Below are positions 17,719-30,639 of a stretch of 64,000 bases of DNA, one piece after another. The DNA is taken from the NCBI RefSeq assembly GCF_002556635.1, contig NZ_MWMO01000001.1:620001-684000 (forward strand). The letters are read 5' to 3'. Source of the DNA: Novosphingobium sp. PC22D (lineage in GTDB: Bacteria; Pseudomonadota; Alphaproteobacteria; Sphingomonadales; Sphingomonadaceae). How positions within the stretch are numbered: the first letter of the stretch is position 1; each line of letters starts with the position of its first letter. The notes under the pieces are model-generated. The model was not told where the DNA came from, ran no database searches, and saw only the letters and a list, made by a program, of their open reading frames with translations. The translations under genes were made by a program, and so were the position numbers.

Positions 17719-19895
17719 TTAGTCGCTCGGGTCCTCGAAGCCGAGCAGCACCGCGCCGAGCGGCGGGATGACGACATGCGCGCGCGGGCGTCCGGTCTCG
17801 TCGGGTTGGGCGTGGATCGTGCCGCCGTTGCCGATGTTGGCGCCGCCGTAGACCGATGCATCGCTGTTGAGCAGCTCGCGCCAATTTCCGGCGATCGGCA
17901 GGGGGACCTCGTACCCATGGTGCGGGTTCGGCGTCATGTTGAGGATCACCGCGACCGGCCGGTCGCCCTCCCTGCCGTAACGCGCGTAGGCGAAGACGCT
18001 GTTCGCGCTGTCGTCGCCGACCAGCCAGTCGAAGCCGGCCGGGTCGGCATCGCGGGCGTGTAGCGCGGCCTCGCTCGCATAGAGCCGGTTGAGGTCGCGC
18101 ACGAGCCGCTGGATCGCGGCGTGCTCTGGCCTGTCGAGCAGGTCCCACGAGATTTGCGCATCGTGATTCCATTCGCGCTCCTGCGCGATCTCGCTGCCCA
18201 TGAAGAGCAGCTTCTTGCCCGGGTGCGTCCACATGAACGACAAGTAGGCCCGCAAGTTGGCGAAGGCCTGCCAGCGGTCGCCCGGCATCTTGCCGATCAG
18301 CGAGCCCTTGCCGTGCACGACCTCGTCGTGGCTTATCGGCAGCACGAAGCGCTCGGAATAGGCGTAGACCAGCCCGAAAGTGAGTTCGCCATGGTGCCAT
18401 GAGCGATACATCGGGTCCCGCTCGACGTACTGCAGCGTGTCGTGCATCCAGCCCATGTTCCACTTGTACGAGAACCCGAGGCCGTCATGATCGACCGGCG
18501 CGGTCACGCCGGGCCACGCGGTGGATTCCTCGGCGATCGTGACCGCGCCCGGCGCGCGCTCGGCCACGAGCTGGTTCATTCGCTTGAGAAACTCGACCGA
18601 TTCCAGGTTCTCGCGGCCGCCGTGAACGTTTGGGACCCACTCGTCGTGCTTGCGGCTGTAATCGCGGTAGAGCATCGAGGCCACGGCATCGACGCGCAGT
18701 CCGTCGATGTGGAAGGTTTCGGTCCACCACAGGGCCGAGGCGAGCAGAAAGCCGGAGACCTCGCGCCGCCCGAGGTTGTAGATCAGCGTGTTCCAGTCCT
18801 GATGATAGCCTTCGCGCGGATCGGCGTGTTCGTACAAGTGAGTGCCGTCGAACTGCGCAAGGCCGTGCGCGTCGGTCGGGAAGTGCGCGGGCACCCAGTC
18901 GAGGATGACGCCGATACCAGCCCGGTGGCAGGCATCGACGAAGGCGGCGAAGCCTTCCGGGGTGCCGTAGCGCGCCGAGGGCGCGAACTGCGACAGCGGC
19001 TGATAGCCCCACGATCCGCCGAAGGGATGCTCGGTGATCGGCAGCAGTTCGACATGGGTGAAGCCCATCTCGGCGACGTAGGGGATCAGGCGGTCGGCGA
19101 GCGCGCGCCATCCGAAGTGGCCCTGGGGATCGCCCTCGGGGCGCAGCCAGGAGCTGGCGTGGATCTCGTAGATCGCCATGGGCGCGTCGCTGGCCTGCAA
19201 ACGCGCGCGCTCGGCCATCCAGTCGGCGTCGGTCCAGGCGAAATCCGGAGCCGCGGCGACGACCGAGGCGGTTGCCGGGGGCGCTTCGGTCTGGCGGGCC
19301 AGCGGATCGGCCTTCTGCGCGATCTGCCCGCCCGCGCCCAGGATCTCGAACTTGTAGTGCGCGCCAGCGCCGATGCGCGGGATGAAGATTTCCCAGATAC
19401 CGGCGCCGTGGCGAACCCGCATCGGGTGGCGGCGGCCGTCCCAGCCATTGAAATCGCCGATCACGGAGACACGGCGCGCGTTGGGCGCCCAGACCGAGAA
19501 GGCGACTCCGGGTACGCCGTCCATCTCGCGCGGTTGCGCGCCCATGGCGCGCGCGAGATCCCAGTGGCGGCCCTCGCCGAACAGGTAGAGGTCCAAGTCG
19601 CCCAGCACCGTGCCGAAGGCGTAGGGGTCTTCGGCTTCGTGCTCGCCGCCGCCGGGCCAGCGCGTGCGCAGGCGGTAACCTGATGCATCGGGCGCGGGCG
19701 CGACGAACAGTCCCGCGGCGATCATCGTCATGGGCTTGGGGTCACCTTTCGCGGGAACGAGGGTGACCGCCTCGGCGCCCGGCTGATAGGTGCGCACCAC
19801 CGCTCTGCCCTCGGCTTCGTGGCGGCCGAGGTAGCTGAAAGGATCGTCGAGCGTTCCGTGTTCGAGCGCGGTGGCGGCGGCCTGGTCGCGTTCGG

Positions 19896-19899
<4 letters not shown>
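17719..19899 (-). CDS. glgB: 1,4-alpha-glucan branching enzyme
   Basis: Makes alpha-1,6 branches in glycogen-like glucan in the cytosol. The 726 residues have the usual length and order. An N-terminal CBM48-like module (~25-110) and a second CBM48 ([20 protein letters not shown]) come first, then the GH13 barrel with nucleophile Asp in [14 protein letters not shown], acid Glu in [11 protein letters not shown] and [13 protein letters not shown], then the C-terminal beta domain. ATG 19899 overlaps the upstream treS stop by 4 nt (ATGA); a longer frame to 19965 lies inside that gene. Last gene of the glgE-treS-glgB unit, it branches the linear glucan made by GlgE. Confidence 0.95.
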
Positions 19900-23095
<3,196 letters not shown>

Positions 23096-23099
<4 letters not shown>

Positions 23100-26000
23100 G
23101 CGTCCGCTCCCGGCGCGATGCGCCAGATGCGATAGGGTTCGGACGGGTCTAGCCCCACCTGTTGCCATTTGCCCCACCAGCGGAATCTGGCGCCGCTCGC
23201 CAGATCCTCGACTCCGATCGAGCCGTCGTCACCGATACCAAAGTCCCACAAGGGCACTTCGAAGCCGGTTGCCTGGTGATGGTGCGGATCGAGATTGACC
23301 ATGACGAGGATCATGTCGCTGCCGTCGGGGCTGGGCTTGGCATAATAGAGCACGGTGTCGTTGGTGGCGGTGAGAAACCGGGTGTTGAGGTGCGTTTGCA
23401 GCGCCGGATGGCTGCGGCGCAGGCGATTGAACAAGGTGATGTCGGCCACGATGTTTCCGGGCTGGTTCCAGTCGCGCACGCGGATCTGATACTTTTCGGA
23501 ATCGAGGTATTCTTCCTTGCCCGGAACCGGCGCGGCCTCGCACAGCTCGAAGCCCGAATAGACGCCCATCAGTCCCGACAGCGTCGCCGCGAGCGCGGCG
23601 CGGATGCGAAACCCCGCACGGCCCGATGTCTGGAGGAAGGGCGGGTTGATGTCGGGCGTGTTGACGAAGAAGTGCGGCCGGTAGAACTCGCGCGGGGCCG
23701 TCTGGGTCAGTTCGACGATGTAGTCCGTCAGTTCCGCCTTGTGGTCGCGCCAGGTGAAATAGGTATAGCTCTGCGAGAAGCCGATCTTCGCGAGGCGATA
23801 CATCATTGCCGGCCGTGTGAAGGCTTCGGCGAGGAAGATCGCATCGGGGTGCCTGCCGCGAACGTCGGCGATCATCCATTCCCAGAACGGCAGCGGCTTT
23901 GTGTGCGGATTGTCGACGCGGAACGTCTTCACGCCGTGATCGATCCAGAACAGCACCGCGTCGCGCAGGCACAGCCACAGCCCGGGAATCGCGCCGTCCT
24001 GGTAGAAATCGACGTTGACGATGTCCTGATACTTCTTGGGCGGATTTTCGGCGTACTTGATGCTGCCGTCGGGCCGCCAGTCGAACCAGTCGGGATGCTC
24101 CTTGAGCCACGGGTGATCGGGCGAGCACTGGATCGCGAAGTCGAGCGCGATTTCCAGAGCATGCTCGTGCGCCGCGTCGATCAGCGCCTTGAAGTCGTCG
24201 AAGCTTCCAAGCTCGGGGTGAAGCGCGGTGTGCCCGCCCTCACTGCTGCCGATCGCGTACGGGCTGCCCGGATCGCTCTCGCCCGCCTCGAGGCTGTTGT
24301 TCGGACCCTTGCGGTTGGCGCGCCCGATCGGGTGGATCGGCGGGAAATAGAGCGTGTCGAAGCCCATCGCCTGGATCGCGGGCAGACGGTCGATCACGTC
24401 GCGGAAGGTGCCGTGGCGGTCCGGGTCGCGTGTCTCGGAGCGCGGAAAAAGCTCGTACCAGCTCGAAAAACGCGCTTGCAGCCTTTCGGCGTCGACGAGT
24501 TGGACGGGTGAGGAAACGAGGTGAGGGCGCTCGTCGGCCTCGTCCATAAGGTCCGCGAGATCGATCGACAGCAGCGCTTCGCTGTCGGTGTCGCCCGTGA
24601 GCCGCTTCACCCAGCTTTCCAGCCTTTCGCGCAGACCCTTGTCGCTGCGCGCGGCGGCGCGCTCGACAAGGAGGCGGCCTTCGGCGTGATCGACGGTCTG
24701 CGCGACGCCTGCCGCAAGCTTCTTGCGGAAATCCCGCTGGAAGCCGCCGAAGCGGTCGAGCCAGCCCGAGACGCGGAACTCGTGGCGGCCCATGCGTTCG
24801 AGCGGAAAGGTGCCGGTCCACAGGTCGTTGGGATGCTGCGCCATGCGCACGCGGTTCCAGCGTTCCTCGCCAATAGCGCGCCATTCGATCTCAGCGGCAA
24901 GCTGCTCGTGCCCGTCCGCGAAGACCTTCGCGCTGACGGCCACGCTTTCGCCCACGACACGCTTGACGGGAAAATCACCGCCATCGACGCGCGGGTCGAT
25001 CTCCTCGACGACGAGACGGGGCTCGCGCGCGGCGGCGGCGGCATCATCGTCGGGCTGAACCAGGATCGGCGCGGCAGGTTCGAGCAGGCAGGAGCGCACT
25101 TCGCATCCGGTCATTGGCGCGAAGACGTCTTCGGGCATGGCGAACCGGCCGCCAAGCGCGGGCAGCAGCGTTTCGCGCAACGGCGCGGGCTGCGGCGCCT
25201 CGCTCGTGTTGATGAGCACGAGGTGCGCACCTTCGGCCGTGCGCAAGTCTCCGCCGGTGCCGCGCAGCCACGCCCCCACGGGCGCGGCGGAGCCGGTCAG
25301 ACGCCGCAGTTCGCCCGAGTGCCGCGCGCCGGCGTTTGCCAGTTCGCACGCGCGGGCAGCGGCCTCGGGCGCGGCGCGCACGGCGCTCAGCGGAGTGATC
25401 ACCCCGCCGCTCAGTGCGGCCGCGGCCTGCATGGCGCGCGCGACCGCGGCGGGATTGTCGCCGCGCACCTGGCCGGGGCCGGTCTCCGCGATGATCGGAA
25501 GAGAACCGCGCAGCGCCTCGGCCTCCTCAACCAGCCAGGGCGCGCGAAAGTCCCACCATGCGAACGAGGAGACGAGGAAATCGAATCCGCAGCCACGACG
25601 TGCGAGCGCGTCTTCGCGGGCCATATCGGCGACATCGGCGAACAGCACGAGGTCCGGGCGCGCCTCGCGCAGCGATTGCAGCAGCCGCTCCAGATGGTCG
25701 GGGCGCACTTTGTCGATCCCGAGGATGCGCAGGCCCGCGACACCTTCTGCCAGCACGGCGCCGAGCGCCTCCGCGATCGGCTCGACGAGCACGTCCGCCT
25801 CGCTCTGGCGCAGCCGCGCGCGCGCCATGCCGCTCGCCCTGCGGGTGCGGCGCGGATCGACCGGGGCATCGCCGCTGCCCGAGTGGCGGATCGCGAAGAG
25901 CGCGGGATATGCCTCGACGAGCGGGTGGTCGAGCGGGAAGTGGGTGATGTCGACTTCGCACCACAGCGCGAGGCCCGCGTCCCGAGCCTGCCGCGCAACG

Positions 26001-26179
26001 AATTCGGGGGCGAGCCTTTCGCGTCCGAACGGCGATCCTTTCTGCTTCCACAGCAGAGCACCGAACCCGGCGCCGGCTGCCAGCGGCAACTGGGCGGAGA
26101 GTGTTTCACCGAGCTGGCCGGTTTCCTGCTCGATGCTTACGGCACGGATCGTCGGCGGTTCTGGCTTCGATAAAGACAA
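23096..26179 (-). CDS. glgE: GlgE maltosyltransferase with extra N-terminal domain
   Basis: Transfers maltose from maltose 1-phosphate to growing alpha-1,4-glucan. Residues ~385-1027 match normal GlgE: N-terminal beta domain (EEIDPRVDGGDFPVKRVVGE), GH13 barrel with FPPIHPIGRANRKG, nucleophile Asp in KTFRVDNPHTKPLPFWEW and Glu in IFLAEAFTRP. Residues ~25-380 are additional. They look like a degenerate alpha-amylase barrel (CEVDITHFPLDHPLV, LFAIR) plus a small beta domain, without visible GH13 catalytic residues. The start is TTG at 26179 with GGGAG 6 nt upstream. First gene of the leftward unit, facing a sigma-EcfG-type promoter. Confidence 0.92.
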
Positions 26180-26214
26180 GGCTTGCTCCCGGCGGCTTGG
26201 CGCTTACGGTTTGC

Positions 26215-26239
26215 AACGCCTCCTTCGCGGTGACGTTCC
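26215..26239 (-). promoter_or_regulatory. Sigma-EcfG (general stress response) promoter for glgE-treS-glgB
   Basis: On the - strand GGAAC (26239-26235), 16 nt, then CGTT (26218-26215). This matches the alphaproteobacterial EcfG/SigT consensus GGAAC-N16-CGTT at every fixed position. Transcription would start near 26208 and leave a ~30-nt leader carrying the GGGAG site before the TTG start of glgE. Confidence 0.65.
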
Positions 26240-26419
26240 GGGGGCGCGGCCTTTTTTGCTGGCTCTCGCCGATCCTGGCGCCGACCCTGGCCGTTCGACG
26301 CGAACGGACGCCATGCAACCATGTGCCGGGTCGATGCGTTTTCTTGCCGAGTTCATCAAAGACCCGCGCGGCATGCGCATTGGGCGCAAGGGCGCGACTG
26401 GTCAGCTGAGGGGGCCGTC

Positions 26420-26740
26420 ATGAGTGACAAGACCGACCGCATTCGCCAAAGGGCACACGAGATCTGGGAGCGCGAAGGCAAGCCCGACGGTCGCCACGAA
26501 GACCATTGGGCCGAGGCGAGCAAGCAGATCGAGGCCGAGGACGCCTCGGGCGCCAAGCCCAAGCGCAAGGCGCCAGCGAAAGCTGCCGCCAAGCCTGCCA
26601 AGGCCGCGATCGAATCCACAGGACCCAAGGCGAAATCCGCCAAGCCGAAACCGGCGGCGAAGGCGCCGGCCAAAGCCGAGCCCGGCTCCGCCACCAAGCC
26701 AGTGCGTACGCCCAAGTCCCCGCCCAAATCGAAGGCCTGA
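26420..26740 (+). CDS. DUF2934-domain protein with Lys/Ala/Pro-rich tail
   Basis: The 106 residues start with a short helical DUF2934 module (IRQRAHEIWEREGKPDGRHEDHW, residues ~7-32). A low-complexity, very basic tail made of Lys, Ala and Pro repeats follows and resembles histone-H1-like nucleic-acid-binding tails. ATG 26420 is preceded by GAGGGGGCC. It ends 8 nt before glgX and probably shares its transcript. DUF2934 proteins are common next to stress and carbohydrate genes, but their role is unknown; DNA binding or condensation by the tail is inference. Confidence 0.8.
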   Translation: MSDKTDRIRQRAHEIWEREGKPDGRHEDHWAEASKQIEAEDASGAKPKRKAPAKAAAKPAKAAIESTGPKAKSAKPKPAAKAPAKAEPGSATKPVRTPKSPPKSKA

Positions 26741-26748
26741 ATACCGCG

Positions 26749-28866
26749 ATGGATCTGCTTGCGGGCAACCTGCCCGAGCAACTTGAAAGTGGCCTGCCTT
26801 ATCCCCTTGGCGCGAATTTCGACGGGCTCGGCGTAAACTTCGCGGTCTTTTCGGCCAATGCCGAAGCGATCGAGATCTGCCTGTTTGACCCGCGCGGGAA
26901 GCGTGAGGTCAAGCGGTATCGGCTTCCCGATTGCACCGACGAGGTTTGGCACGGATATCTCCCCGATGCGCGTCCCGGGCTTGTCTATGGCTTGCGCGCG
27001 CACGGCCCCTACAAGCCAGCCGAGGGGCACCGTTTCAATCCCAACAAGCTGCTGCTCGACCCCTACGCGCGCCGCATGGTGGGCACGCTCCGGCAAAGTG
27101 ACGTTCTCCATGGCTATCCGGTTCGAGGGCGGCGCGCCGATCTCGGTTTCGACAGGCGCGACAGCGCGCCCGCCATGCCCAAATGCGTGGTCACCCATGA
27201 TCATTATGACTGGTCGCGGGACGTACGGCCCGCCACGCCTTGGTCGAAGACCGTCATCTACGAAGCCCACGCCAAGGGGCTGACGAAACTGCTGGAGCAG
27301 GCGCCGCCGCAGGAGCGCGGCACCTTCGCCGCGCTGGCGCATCCCAAAGTGATCGATCACTTGCACAAGCTTGGCGTGACGGCGATCGAGCTTTTGCCGA
27401 TCCATGCCTTCGTTCAGGACCGCTTCCTGCAGGAACGCGGCTTGCGCAATTACTGGGGCTACAACTCGCTGAACTTCTTCACGCCCGAGCCCTCGTATTT
27501 CGCGGGAGAGACGCACGACGAACTGCGCATCGCGGTCCGCCGTCTCCACGCGGCCGGGATCGAAGTCATACTCGACGTCGTCTACAACCATAGCTGCGAG
27601 GGCAGCGAACTCGGCCAGACACTCTGCTGGCGCGGGCTCGACAACGCCACATACTACAGCCTGATGCCCGACAATCCGCGCTACTGCCTGAACGAGACGG
27701 GCACCGGCAACACCTTCAATCTCAATCACGCGCGCGTCATTCAGATGGTGGCGGATTCGCTTCGCTACTGGGCAACCAGTTATGGCATCGACGGCTTCCG
27801 CTTCGACCTTGGCCTCACGCTCGGACGCACGCCGCACGGCTTCGATCCAAGCGCCGGGTTCTTCGACGTGCTGCGCCAGGACCCCGTTCTCGGGCGCCTC
27901 AAGCTCATCACCGAACCTTGGGACGTGGGAATGGGAGGCTATCAGCTCGGCAACTTTCCGCCCGGGTTCGCCGAATGGAACGACAAGTACCGCGACACCG
28001 TGCGCGGCTACTGGCGCGGCGACGAAGGCAGGCGCGCCGAACTCGCCTCGCGGGTTTCGGGTTCAGGCGACATTTTCGATCGCCGGGCGCGGCGCCCGTG
28101 GGCCTCGCTCAACTTCGTGACGAGCCATGACGGTTTCACTTTGGCCGATCTCGTCGCCTACGAGGAGCGCCACAACGAGGCCAACAAGGAAGACAATCGC
28201 GACGGGCACGAGAACAACCTGTCGCGCAACTGGGGCGTCGAAGGTCCGACCGACGATCCCGACATCCTCGAAACCCGCGCGCGCGTCAGCCGCTCCATGC
28301 TGCTCACCCTGTTTGCCTCGCTCGGCACGCCGATGCTGGTGGCGGGAGACGAATTCGGCCGCACTCAGCACGGCAACAACAACGCCTATTGCCAGGACAG
28401 CGAGTTGAGCTGGATCGACTGGTCACTGCTCGACAGCGCCGCGGGAGCCTCGCTGTTCGATTTCACCGCGCGGCTCATTGCCCTGCGGCGGCAGTATGAA
28501 GTGCTGCGCGCGCCGGTCTTTCTCTACGGGCAGGATTCGCCCGGCCATGGCGTCAACGACATCGAATGGTGGGACGAGCGCGAGCAGGCGCTTTCGCCCG
28601 AGGACTGGGACAATCCCCATGGCCGGGCGCTGTTGATGCGCCGGACCATCGCGCTTGAGGACGGCAGCATCGAATCGGTGAACCTTCTGCTCAACGCCAG
28701 CGACGACGAGATCGCGTTCAGTTTCCCGGGCGATTACGATGAACTCATGCTGCTCATCGACAGCGCGCAGCCGGATTTGGAGGACGCGCCGTTGGAGGAC
28801 AGCTACACGCTCGCCGCGCACAGTGCGGCGCTGGTGCGCTCGCGGATGAAGGCCGTGCCGACGTGA
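26749..28866 (+). CDS. glgX: Glycogen debranching enzyme
   Basis: Isoamylase-type enzyme that cuts alpha-1,6 branches of glucan. The 705 residues begin with a CBM48 (GLPYPLGANFDGLGVNFAVFSANAE). A GH13_11 barrel follows with DVVYNHSCEGSE, nucleophile Asp in YGIDGFRFDLGLTLGR, Glu in LKLITEPWDVG and NFVTSHDGFTLADLV; length is normal. The ATG at 26749 is chosen because a longer upstream frame only translates the Lys-rich gene out of frame. It overlaps treZ by 4 nt (GTGA). It supplies linear maltodextrin to TreY encoded in the same unit. Confidence 0.94.
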   Translation: MDLLAGNLPEQLESGLPYPLGANFDGLGVNFAVFSANAEAIEICLFDPRGKREVKRYRLPDCTDEVWHGYLPDARPGLVYGLRAHGPYKPAEGHRFNPNKLLLDPYARRMVGTLRQSDVLHGYPVRGRRADLGFDRRDSAPAMPKCVVTHDHYDWSRDVRPATPWSKTVIYEAHAKGLTKLLEQAPPQERGTFAALAHPKVIDHLHKLGVTAIELLPIHAFVQDRFLQERGLRNYWGYNSLNFFTPEPSYFAGETHDELRIAVRRLHAAGIEVILDVVYNHSCEGSELGQTLCWRGLDNATYYSLMPDNPRYCLNETGTGNTFNLNHARVIQMVADSLRYWATSYGIDGFRFDLGLTLGRTPHGFDPSAGFFDVLRQDPVLGRLKLITEPWDVGMGGYQLGNFPPGFAEWNDKYRDTVRGYWRGDEGRRAELASRVSGSGDIFDRRARRPWASLNFVTSHDGFTLADLVAYEERHNEANKEDNRDGHENNLSRNWGVEGPTDDPDILETRARVSRSMLLTLFASLGTPMLVAGDEFGRTQHGNNNAYCQDSELSWIDWSLLDSAAGASLFDFTARLIALRRQYEVLRAPVFLYGQDSPGHGVNDIEWWDEREQALSPEDWDNPHGRALLMRRTIALEDGSIESVNLLLNASDDEIAFSFPGDYDELMLLIDSAQPDLEDAPLEDSYTLAAHSAALVRSRMKAVPT

Positions 28867-30575
28867 TGCGGTGGGGTCCGCAGCGCGTCGCTCCGGACCG
28901 CTGGTGTTTCCGGCTCTGGGCCCCGGGTGCCGAGAGCGTGTCCCTCCTCGTCGAGGACCGCGCGCCTGTCGCGATGCCGGTCGTGGGTGACGGCTGGTAT
29001 GCGATCGAGGCGCCCGCCGGGCCCGGCACGCGCTATCGCTTCGCGCTGGCCGACGGACGTGAGGTTCCCGATCCCGCCTCGCGCGCGCAGTCGGGCGGGG
29101 TGCACGGGTGGAGCGTGGTCACCGAAACCGCGAGGCCCGCCCCCATGGCGTGGGCCGGACGTCCCTGGGAGGACACGGTGATCATGGAAGTCCATGTCGG
29201 CGCGCTGGGCGGTTTCGCCGGTGTCGAGGCCGAACTCGAACGGCTCGCCCGCATCGGGGTGACGGCGATCGAGCTTATGCCGATCGCCGCGTTTTCCGGT
29301 TCAAGGGGATGGGGGTACGACGGCGTGCTTCCGTTCGCACCGCTCGAAGCCTACGGGACGCCGGGCGAACTCGTCCACCTGATCGACCGCGCGCATGCAC
29401 TCGGCCTGATGGTGCTGCTCGATGTGGTCTACAATCACTTCGGCCCCGACGGGAACTACCTCGGCCTTTACGCGCCACGGTTCTTCCATTCCGAGATCGA
29501 TACCCCATGGGGTGGGGCGGTCGCGGTCGACGAGCCGGCGGTCGCGGACTTCTTCTGCGAGAATGCGCGCATGTGGATCGAGCACTACGGCTTCGACGGG
29601 CTGCGCCTCGATGCCGTTCACGCGATCGGCAACCCCGGCTTCCTCGATACACTCGCGCAGCGCGTGCGGGCAGCCCTTCCGCCCGAGCGGCACGTGCATT
29701 TGGTCCTCGAAAACGAGGCGAACGACGCGGCGCGCCTTTGCGCCGGCCTCTACGATGCGCAGTGGAACGATGATTTCCATAACACGCTCCACGTGCTGCT
29801 GACCGGCGAACGCGAATCCTATTACGCCGATTTCGCACAGGAGACGACCGAGCGGCTGGCGCGTTCGCTGGCCGAAGGATTCGTCTATCAGGGTGAGCCG
29901 ACCCGAAACGGCGTGGGCGCGCCCCGTGGCACGCCGAGCGCGCATTTGCCGCCCAGCGCGTTCGTCAATTTCCTTCAGAACCATGACCAGATCGGCAACC
30001 GTGCCTTCGGCGAAAGGCTGACGACGCTCGTCGCGCCCGAGCCCCTGCGCGCCGCGATGGCACTGCTGCTCCTGTCACCGCAGATCCCGCTGCTGTTCAT
30101 GGGCGAGGAATCGGGATCGCGCACGCCGTTCCTGTTCTTCACCGATTTTCACGACGAGCTGGCCGAGGCCGTGCGCGAGGGCCGCCGCCGCGAGTTCTCG
30201 GGCTTCGCGGATTTCGCCGACGAAGCGGCTAGAACCGCCATTCCCGATCCCAATGCACAGGCGACCTTCATTGCATCGCAGCCCCGGCCTGGACCCGATG
30301 CCGATGCTTGGGAAGACTTTGTCCGGGGCCTGCTGTCGCTGCGTTTCGAGCACGTCGTTCCCCGGCTTGCCGGGACGGTATCGCTTGGCGCGCGGGTCGT
30401 GGCGGCAGGCGCCGTCGAGGCACGCTGGCGGCTTGGCGATGCGAGCATCCTGACAATCGCGATCAATTTCGGCGACGGACCTGCCTCGTTCGTGGGTGCC
30501 CCGGGCCAGCCGATCTTCGCCTCGGGATCGCCGAGGGAGCCCGCCAGCATCACGGTATGGAGGCAGGACCCGTGA
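28863..30575 (+). CDS. treZ: Malto-oligosyltrehalose trehalohydrolase
   Basis: Releases trehalose from the maltooligosyl-trehalose made by TreY. The 570 residues comprise an N-terminal beta domain (FRLWAPGAESVSLLVE), then a GH13_10 barrel with DVVYNHFGPDGNYL, nucleophile Asp in YGFDGLRLDAVHAI, Glu in HLVLENEAND, and FVNFLQNHDQIGNRAFGERL, then a C-terminal beta domain. Length is normal. The GTG start at 28863 overlaps the glgX stop, and treY follows 64 nt later. Confidence 0.94.
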   Translation: MMRWGPQRVAPDRWCFRLWAPGAESVSLLVEDRAPVAMPVVGDGWYAIEAPAGPGTRYRFALADGREVPDPASRAQSGGVHGWSVVTETARPAPMAWAGRPWEDTVIMEVHVGALGGFAGVEAELERLARIGVTAIELMPIAAFSGSRGWGYDGVLPFAPLEAYGTPGELVHLIDRAHALGLMVLLDVVYNHFGPDGNYLGLYAPRFFHSEIDTPWGGAVAVDEPAVADFFCENARMWIEHYGFDGLRLDAVHAIGNPGFLDTLAQRVRAALPPERHVHLVLENEANDAARLCAGLYDAQWNDDFHNTLHVLLTGERESYYADFAQETTERLARSLAEGFVYQGEPTRNGVGAPRGTPSAHLPPSAFVNFLQNHDQIGNRAFGERLTTLVAPEPLRAAMALLLLSPQIPLLFMGEESGSRTPFLFFTDFHDELAEAVREGRRREFSGFADFADEAARTAIPDPNAQATFIASQPRPGPDADAWEDFVRGLLSLRFEHVVPRLAGTVSLGARVVAAGAVEARWRLGDASILTIAINFGDGPASFVGAPGQPIFASGSPREPASITVWRQDP

Positions 30576-30639
30576 TCGCTCGCGAACCTGCTTGTGCCGC
30601 CGTCGATGGTATCGCCGCGATCGGGCGGGAGCGAAAGCC

